Below are positions 50,534 through 55,912 of a stretch of DNA of 55,912 nucleotides, in pieces. The notes below the pieces were generated by a model. The model worked only from the letters and a program-made list of their open reading frames with translations, was not told where the DNA came from and did not search any database. Position 1 is the stretch's first letter; each line of letters begins with the position of its first letter. Source of the stretch: Phycisphaerae bacterium (GTDB lineage: Bacteria; Planctomycetota; Phycisphaerae; Phycisphaerales; SM1A02); the NCBI GenBank assembly GCA_002705085.1, contig PAHO01000004.1, positions 1-55,912 of the forward strand, in the 5' to 3' direction. The position numbers and the translations under genes were made by a program.

Positions 50534-53350
50534 TCAGGGACGGGGGCCTTCAACGAGGCGTTCTGCGGCAGGATCGGCGGTGTCTTCTGCGGTGCGACCC
50601 ACCGCAAGGTCCATTATTTCGTGTTGTTCGCGGGCGTGGATTCGACTTGAACCGACCGCGGGGGACGCATTTTCTCGCCGACCAACGTACACCAAATCTC
50701 GCCCCAACTGCTCGCGGAAGAAGGACTCGACGTGTCGGTACGCCCCCATGTTTTTGGGCTCATCTTGGACCCACAGCAGCCGTTGGGCGTTGGGGTACGC
50801 GGCCAAAGCGGCCTTGATGCTTTCCACCCGCAGTGGGTGCAGTTGTTCCATGCGCAGGATGCCAAGATCGCGGCGACCAGTATCGGTTCGGCGTTGGTCC
50901 AACTCGTAGAACACCTTGCCGGAGCAGAAGATCAGGTCTTTGACCGCCGCGTGATCGAGCTCGGCCGAGTCGGGCAGGATGTGGTGGAACCGGCCCTCGG
51001 AGAAGTCGGTGGCCACGCTGGTTGCTTTGGGATGACGAAGCAGACTCTTGGGCGTCATGATGATCAACGGGCGGCGGAAATCGCGGGCCAGTTGTCGACG
51101 CAAGAGATGAAAGTGTTGGGCCGGCGTGGAAGGCTGCACCACTTGCATGTTGTCGCCCGCGCACAGCGTCAAGAATCGTTCCATTCGGGCCGACGAGTGC
51201 TCGGGTCCTTGGCCCTCGTAGCCATGGGGCAGCATCAGCACCAGACCCGAAGAACGCTTCCATTTGGTTTCGGCCGAGGCAATGAACTGGTCAATGATCA
51301 CTTGGGCCCCATTGGCAAAATCGCCAAACTGGGCTTCCCACAAGATCAGCATCCTTGGGTCGGTCAACGAGTAGCCATACTCGTAGCCCAAACAGGCGCT
51401 TTCGGTCAGCGGGGAGTTGTGCACGCAGATGCGGCCTTGCTCCTCACGGAGGTGGTCAAGCGGGCAGTATTTTTCGCCGGTCTTTTGGTCGACGAAAACA
51501 GCGTGGCGGTGGCTGAAGGTGCCACGTTGGACGTCCTGTCCGGTGAGCCGAACGGCATGCCCTTCTAGCAGAAGCGTGCCGAACGCCAACAGTTCACCCG
51601 TGGCCCAGTCGACTTGACTGCCATCTTCCATCGCTTTGGATCGCGCTTCGGTCAAACGTTGCAACTTGCGGTGGAGTTCGAAGTTGGCCGGAAGCTTGGC
51701 CAAGCCACTGCTGACTTCACGCAGGGTGGCCAGCGGGACGTTGGTCTCCACGGGTTCGTCGTGCCATTCTTCAGTCAGCCCCGACCAATGGTTTCGGTAC
51801 CCCGGGGTGCCAGGGGCGACGGGGGCGTCTTTGGTTCGAGTCTGCGCCTCGTCCAGACGTTCACGCCGTGCAGTCCGCATGCCTTCAGCCGCTTCGGCGG
51901 TCAAGACACCTTCTTGGACCAGCCGTTCGGCGTGGGATTTGGCCACGCGAGGTTGGTTCTTGATGCGTTCGTAGAGCTCAGGCTGGGTGAAGGTGGGCTC
52001 ATCGCCTTCGTTGTGTCCATGGCGCCGGTAGCACCACATTTCGATGACCACATCGGTGCCAAATTCTTGCCGATAGGCCAAGGCCAGTCGGGCTGCAAAC
52101 ACACACGCTTCGGGGTCATCTCCATTGACGTGCAGGATTGGGGATTCCACCATCTTCGCCAAGTCGGTGCAGTAGCGTCCCGAAAAGGTGTCGTGGGGGT
52201 CGGTGGTGAAGCCAACTTGGTTGTTGACCACCAAGTGGATCATGCCGCCAACGTCGTAGCCATCCAACTTCATCATGTTGAAGCATTCGGAGACCACGCC
52301 TTGTCCTGGGAAAGCGGCGTCGCCATGGATGGCCACCGGCACCACGCGGATGCGGTCGGGGTCCACCCGCAAGCGTTGTTTGGCACGGACCCGCCCCAAA
52401 ATGACGGAACTAACGAATTCCAAGTGCGAGGGGTTCGGACTCAGGGACAGGTGGACGTCTTGCCCGGAAGCGGTGCGCCACGTGTTCGAGTAGCCGAGGT
52501 GGTACTTCACATCTCCGCCGCCTTCAGCGAAATCTTCGGTCCAGGCTTCCTCGAATTCAGTGAAGATTTGATCGTGCGACTTTTCCAAGATGTTGGTGAG
52601 CACATTCAAACGACCCCGGTGGGCCATGCCGATGCAGAACTCTTCTATCCCCAGGCCGGGAGCCTGCTCGATGAGTTCCACCATCATGGGGATCAGACTT
52701 TCGCCACCATCCAGTCCGAATCGCTTTTTCCCGCGGTATCGAGTGTGCAGGAACTCTTCGAAGACATCTGCATTGACCAGATCACGCAAAATGCGCTGGC
52801 GCAAGTCGGCGTCGAAGGGCGGTTGGTTCTGCACGGGTTCCATGCGCTGTTGCAACCAGCGACGGCGTTCCCGATCTTGGATATGCATGTACTCAGCACC
52901 GATGGAGCCGCAATAGGTGCTTTCGAGGTGCGCGATGATGTCTTGAAGGGTCGCTGGATTGTCCAGCGGCAGGTGCCCAGGATCAAAAGATTGATCGAGG
53001 TCGGCTTCGCTGAGTCCAAAGGATTCCAACTCCAAGGTGTTGGGCTTGGTCCGCTCTGAACCCAAAGGGTCCAACTTGGCGTGAAGGTGCCCAATATCTC
53101 GGTAGTGGTAGATCAGGCTGTCCACTCGGCCCTGCGCGGTGTGGGCGGTGTGCGAAGCCATCGTTTCGGCATCCGGCAAAGCCGGGGCGCCAGAGTCGGC
53201 TTGGGCAAGGCCCAGATCAAATCCTTGGAAGAAGGATCGCCAAGCTGGTTCAACCGAATCGGGGTCGGTCCGCCATTGTTCGTGCATCGCGTCCAAGTAC
53301 GCGGCGTTCCAACCATTCAAACTGGGACGGGCAGGATCGCTCGGTGACAT
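50534..53350 (-). CDS. sucA: 2-oxoglutarate dehydrogenase E1 component
   Basis: A 938-residue protein. The N-terminal LNGWNAAYLDAMHEQWRTDP segment binds E2 in this family. The thiamine-diphosphate enzyme core has FCIGMAHRGRLNVLTNIL, HGDAAFPGQGVVSE, VNNQVGFTTDP and CYRRHGHNEGDEP. The C-terminal transketolase part is YGYSLTDPR ... FGDFANGAQVIIDQF. It decarboxylates 2-oxoglutarate in the TCA cycle. The ATG at 53350 was chosen; an in-frame TTG lies ten codons upstream. Confidence 0.96.
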   Translation of the reverse strand: MSPSDPARPSLNGWNAAYLDAMHEQWRTDPDSVEPAWRSFFQGFDLGLAQADSGAPALPDAETMASHTAHTAQGRVDSLIYHYRDIGHLHAKLDPLGSERTKPNTLELESFGLSEADLDQSFDPGHLPLDNPATLQDIIAHLESTYCGSIGAEYMHIQDRERRRWLQQRMEPVQNQPPFDADLRQRILRDLVNADVFEEFLHTRYRGKKRFGLDGGESLIPMMVELIEQAPGLGIEEFCIGMAHRGRLNVLTNILEKSHDQIFTEFEEAWTEDFAEGGGDVKYHLGYSNTWRTASGQDVHLSLSPNPSHLEFVSSVILGRVRAKQRLRVDPDRIRVVPVAIHGDAAFPGQGVVSECFNMMKLDGYDVGGMIHLVVNNQVGFTTDPHDTFSGRYCTDLAKMVESPILHVNGDDPEACVFAARLALAYRQEFGTDVVIEMWCYRRHGHNEGDEPTFTQPELYERIKNQPRVAKSHAERLVQEGVLTAEAAEGMRTARRERLDEAQTRTKDAPVAPGTPGYRNHWSGLTEEWHDEPVETNVPLATLREVSSGLAKLPANFELHRKLQRLTEARSKAMEDGSQVDWATGELLAFGTLLLEGHAVRLTGQDVQRGTFSHRHAVFVDQKTGEKYCPLDHLREEQGRICVHNSPLTESACLGYEYGYSLTDPRMLILWEAQFGDFANGAQVIIDQFIASAETKWKRSSGLVLMLPHGYEGQGPEHSSARMERFLTLCAGDNMQVVQPSTPAQHFHLLRRQLARDFRRPLIIMTPKSLLRHPKATSVATDFSEGRFHHILPDSAELDHAAVKDLIFCSGKVFYELDQRRTDTGRRDLGILRMEQLHPLRVESIKAALAAYPNAQRLLWVQDEPKNMGAYRHVESFFREQLGRDLVYVGRRENASPAVGSSRIHAREQHEIMDLAVGRTAEDTADPAAERLVEGPRP

Positions 53351-53434
53351 TGCGGCGGTGGTCTCCAGCCGGCGGGGCAACGATGGGCGGTCAAGATCCG
53401 TCCTGAACCGCTGGTTGAATTCTACACGCAGCGT

Positions 53435-53845
53435 TCAAGAACCGGGCGCATCGAATCGAGATGACCATGCGTTCTCAAGGGTTGCATCGCGGCCAACCTC
53501 CACCCATCGGGTGGGACTTCCTGCGTCGGCATTTGGTGCATCAGAAGGTGGCGTGTCGAGCTGCTGGGCCACGATGGCTTGCACCCGAGGTTGGGGTTGC
53601 TGCAGCCGAAATTCAAGGACCACTCGGGTGGGGCTCGGGGCGAGCCGATGCTTGGGCAAATTCCGGGGTTCGGTTCGGATGCGTCCAGAGCTTGGTTCGA
53701 CGAACGCGATGTCCCATCCTTCGGATTCCAGGGCGGCCAGCACCTCGGGGATGTTGGCAGACACTTTGGACTGGGCCGGGGCCAAGCATCCGCACAAAGT
53801 GGTCAACAGGAGGGCCCAAATGGGGCAAAATCGTTCTTTTTTCAC
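53435..53845 (-). CDS. Small lipoprotein of unknown function
   Basis: A 136-residue protein. The signal KKERFCPIWALLLTTLCGC ends in a lipobox with Cys20. The mature domain (IPEVLAALESEGWDIAFVEP ... RVVLEFRLQQPQPRVQAIVA) looks mixed alpha/beta. The tail is Pro- and Asp-rich. The GTG start at 53845 is fixed by AGGAG six bases before it. It is divergent from the cytochrome gene and lies 84 bases upstream of sucA on the same strand. The lipobox sequence TLCGC is the same as in the lipoprotein at 25552. No family was recognised. Confidence 0.75.
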   Translation of the reverse strand: MKKERFCPIWALLLTTLCGCLAPAQSKVSANIPEVLAALESEGWDIAFVEPSSGRIRTEPRNLPKHRLAPSPTRVVLEFRLQQPQPRVQAIVAQQLDTPPSDAPNADAGSPTRWVEVGRDATLENAWSSRFDAPGS

Positions 53846-53948
53846 GGGTTCTCCTGTTCTTGGATTTGCGGTGGTCCGATCACGCTTTAGGCTGAATTTG
53901 GGCATCCAAAGGGTGGTCCCTCCCGTACTGTACGGTCGGAGAAAGAAT

Positions 53949-55814
53949 GTGCTGATTTTGGTTCCATCCATACTGTTCGCCCTTGGAGATCCGGTCCCGC
54001 TGCCCACGTCGGTGGAGGACTTTTTACAGCCCGGCACCCAGCCCGACGACATGGTTCAGATGTTGGATCCTCTGACCAGTTCCAACACCTGCCAAAGCTG
54101 CCACGGTGACTATCTCGATGACAACTTTCATGAGCCATGGGATGGTTGGGTGTCGAACCTCATGGCCCAATCGGCGAGGGATCCGATTTGGCACGCCGCC
54201 CTGACCATTGCCAACCAAGATGCCACCGACTCCGGTGAATACTGCATCCGCTGTCATGCCCCGGTGGGTTGGTACCGCGGGCACTCGCTTCCCTCTGATG
54301 GTTCGGCCCTCGAGGGGGGCTTCCAAGTCAATGACTTCGATGGGGTCAACTGCCAGATTTGCCACCGCGCGGTTTCTCCCGTACCCGTGCCGGGTGATCC
54401 GTTTGAGGACGATGCCATTCGTGCTGCTTTGGAGTTTCCTCCCGGCGATGGGTATGGCAACGGTCGACTGGTTTTGGACCCGGTGAACGTCCGCCGGGGC
54501 CCGTATTCGGATATTGCCAACAACCCAGCGATGAATTTGCACATCAGTCCCCCTGCCGATGTGATCCATTCTCCATTTCACCAACGCTCGGCCGCGTGTT
54601 CTGCGTGCCACGAGGTGCGCAACCCCGTCACCATGAAACAGTCTGATGGCACCTACGCCCCGGTGGCGGATGGGGAGCCGCACCCCACCCAAGATCCCTA
54701 TGACATGTACCCCGAGCAAACCACGTGGAGCGAGTGGCTTCACTCGTCCTTTGCTGATGGTGCAGACGTCGTTCCGGACGATCGCTTTGCCGGCAATTTG
54801 GATGGTCCCGTTTCGACCTGCCAAGACTGCCACATGCCCGACCGCGTGGCCGGGGGTTGCTTTGCTTGGGAAAACGAACCTTGGTTTGAGCGTCAAGATC
54901 TCGGGGATCACGGCTTTGCCGGCGCCAACTCTTGGGTTCTGAAGGGGGTTCGGAGCCTCTACGACGATTCGCAGACCGGTCTGAGCGACGAGCGGATGGA
55001 AGCCTCGTTGGAGCGCAACATCCAAATGATGCGTGATGCCTCGGACATGGAGGCGTGGGTCGAAGGCAACGAATTGGTTGTTCGCGTTACCAACTGGTCA
55101 GGCCATAAATTGCCTACCGGATACAGCGAAGGCCGCCGCATGTGGCTTCAGTTGCGTTGGCTCGATGCCTCTGGGGGTGTGGTTGAGGAAGCTGGTGTCT
55201 GGAATCCAGCAACCGGTGACATTGATGAAGCATCCACCAAGGTGTGGAAATCCGTGCAGGTGGCGGCGGGGGCCATGGCCCAAGCGGCCGGGGTTCCGGA
55301 TGGCACCACCCACCACTTGGTGCTGCTGAACAAAACAGAATTCGACAACCGGATTCCTCCGGCAGGATTTGTGAACACCGAGTTCGAGGCTTTCGGTGCA
55401 CCGCCAGTCGGGGCGACCTACGCCGATGGTCAGCACTGGGATGATTCACGATTTGTCATTCCCGCCGGCGCCACCCAAGTGGCCGTCACCTTGTTGCACC
55501 AAACCACGACGCCTGACTACATCAATTCGTTGCTTGACAACAATGTCACTGATGAGAATGGCATCGTGGCGTGGTCACTGTGGAACGACCCTGAGATCGG
55601 AAACCGTTCGGTCCCGGTTGATATGGATGCCTTGGTCTTTGATCTGGAACCTTCGGTTCCCGGTGATGTGACCGGTGATGGCGTGGTTGATTTCAGTGAC
55701 CTCTTGGCCCTGCTGTCAGCCTGGGGACCATGCTCGGGTTGCCCAGAAGACCTAGATGGTGACGGGGATGTCGGATTCAGTGATCTGGTGTTCTTGCTGT
55801 CCAACTTCAGTTGA
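53949..55814 (+). CDS. Secreted five-heme c-type cytochrome with dockerin-like tail
   Basis: A 621-residue protein with five CxxCH heme-binding motifs: CQSCH (Cys48), CIRCH (Cys99), CQICH (Cys135), CSACH (Cys217) and CQDCH (Cys291). It resembles multiheme c554-like proteins of unknown electron partner. A beta-rich part follows (NELVVRVTNWSGHKLPTGYS). The last 50 residues are a dockerin type I-like pair (GDVTGDGVVDFSDLLALLSA, EDLDGDGDVGFSDLVFLLSN). The GTG start has GGAG seven bases before it; starting at the GTG at 53913 would add a basic n-region (GRRKN) and improve the signal peptide. It may serve extracellular or surface electron transfer; this is inferred. Confidence 0.85.
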   Translation: MLILVPSILFALGDPVPLPTSVEDFLQPGTQPDDMVQMLDPLTSSNTCQSCHGDYLDDNFHEPWDGWVSNLMAQSARDPIWHAALTIANQDATDSGEYCIRCHAPVGWYRGHSLPSDGSALEGGFQVNDFDGVNCQICHRAVSPVPVPGDPFEDDAIRAALEFPPGDGYGNGRLVLDPVNVRRGPYSDIANNPAMNLHISPPADVIHSPFHQRSAACSACHEVRNPVTMKQSDGTYAPVADGEPHPTQDPYDMYPEQTTWSEWLHSSFADGADVVPDDRFAGNLDGPVSTCQDCHMPDRVAGGCFAWENEPWFERQDLGDHGFAGANSWVLKGVRSLYDDSQTGLSDERMEASLERNIQMMRDASDMEAWVEGNELVVRVTNWSGHKLPTGYSEGRRMWLQLRWLDASGGVVEEAGVWNPATGDIDEASTKVWKSVQVAAGAMAQAAGVPDGTTHHLVLLNKTEFDNRIPPAGFVNTEFEAFGAPPVGATYADGQHWDDSRFVIPAGATQVAVTLLHQTTTPDYINSLLDNNVTDENGIVAWSLWNDPEIGNRSVPVDMDALVFDLEPSVPGDVTGDGVVDFSDLLALLSAWGPCSGCPEDLDGDGDVGFSDLVFLLSNFS

Positions 55815-55877
55815 GACAAGCGCAAGTTCTGCTGAAAAATGTGCAGTGATATCGCGTCGAGGTCCGATAGTTCCTGC

Positions 55878-55912
55878 ATGGGACCTTCCGTTGATGAGTT
55901 GTTGCAGTTGGA
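55878..55912 (+). CDS. Possible gene start, cut by the window edge
   Basis: An ATG opens a frame MGPSVDELLQL that runs off the right edge. There is no clear ribosome site. Too little sequence is present to judge function, or to be sure it is a gene. The preceding 60 bases after the cytochrome stop show no recognisable terminator. Confidence 0.3.
   Translation, partial: MGPSVDELLQL

Noticed and set aside
48574-50817. A 747-codon open frame on the plus strand across rsmH and sucB
   Set aside because: Both genes on the other strand have complete family motifs; the plus-strand frame is low-complexity Gly/His/Phe antisense sequence.
51614-53059. A 481-codon open frame on the plus strand opposite sucA
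   Set aside because: sucA is unambiguous, and this frame has no recognisable domain or start signal.

Overview
The window looks like a chromosomal segment from a member of the Planctomycetota, most likely class Phycisphaerae. This is inferred from the mix of features, not from a database search. The evidence is: very large secreted Cys-rich proteins with D-C-x-x-N-G-x-P-D repeats; dockerin-like GD-x-x-x-(D/S)G-x-V-x-F-x-D-(L/I) tails on secreted proteins; a PEP-CTERM-like tail (VPAPG, hydrophobic stretch, RRRR); outer-membrane proteins (LptD-like, TpsB, MetA-like barrel, secretin); and only a fragment of the division/cell-wall (dcw) cluster. GTG and TTG starts are frequent. There is no CRISPR array, rRNA operon, transposase or phage gene. 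Gene density is high, and no gap without a gene exceeds 300 bases.

Layout. 1-11.2 kb: mainly secreted or envelope proteins. These are a truncated exported protein, a CIA30-domain protein, a 1448-residue Ca-binding-type repeat protein, a membrane-anchored unknown, a MetA-like barrel, a PDZ protein, a PEP-CTERM-like protein, a rhodanese and a REC-GGDEF cyclase. 11.3-20 kb: priA and carA divergent; a 991-residue secretin ending in an elaborate terminator; a STAS/anti-sigma pair; a CPBP membrane protease whose two ends carry the same short repeat; rpsT. 20-25.3 kb: a two-partner secretion pair (TpsB transporter, TpsA exoprotein). 25.5-29.2 kb: a small lipoprotein, tRNA-Arg(ACG) between two terminators, and a modular metzincin protease. 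29.3-32.7 kb: pyruvate dehydrogenase E1alpha-E1beta-E2. 32.8-37.6 kb: an ABC-2 permease, then rny-efp-rsmA ending in a clear terminator. 37.6-43.7 kb: an LptD-like barrel divergent from a WYL regulator, a small membrane protein, and the overlapping ribH-nusB-ftsY set. 43.8-45.4 kb: an unknown gene coupled to an NtrC-type activator whose receiver has lost its phospho-acceptor Asp. 45.4-53.8 kb: a long minus-strand run of lipoprotein, sucA, sucB, rsmH, LysM protein, FtsL-like, ftsI. 53.9-55.8 kb: a five-heme cytochrome with a dockerin tail, then the first codons of a possible gene cut by the window edge.

How the genes work together. The core genes cover central carbon flow (pyruvate and 2-oxoglutarate dehydrogenase E1/E2, with no E3 here), translation and RNA turnover (efp, rsmA, rpsT, rny), replication restart (priA), SRP targeting (ftsY) and septal peptidoglycan (rsmH, ftsL-like, ftsI). 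The accessory genes are nearly all for export or the cell surface. The most unusual points are a 40-unit Cys-rich repeat array; a six-cysteine module present twelve times across two secreted proteins; dockerin-like tails on two unrelated secreted proteins; the in-frame terminal repeat in the CPBP gene; and the degenerate NtrC receiver.
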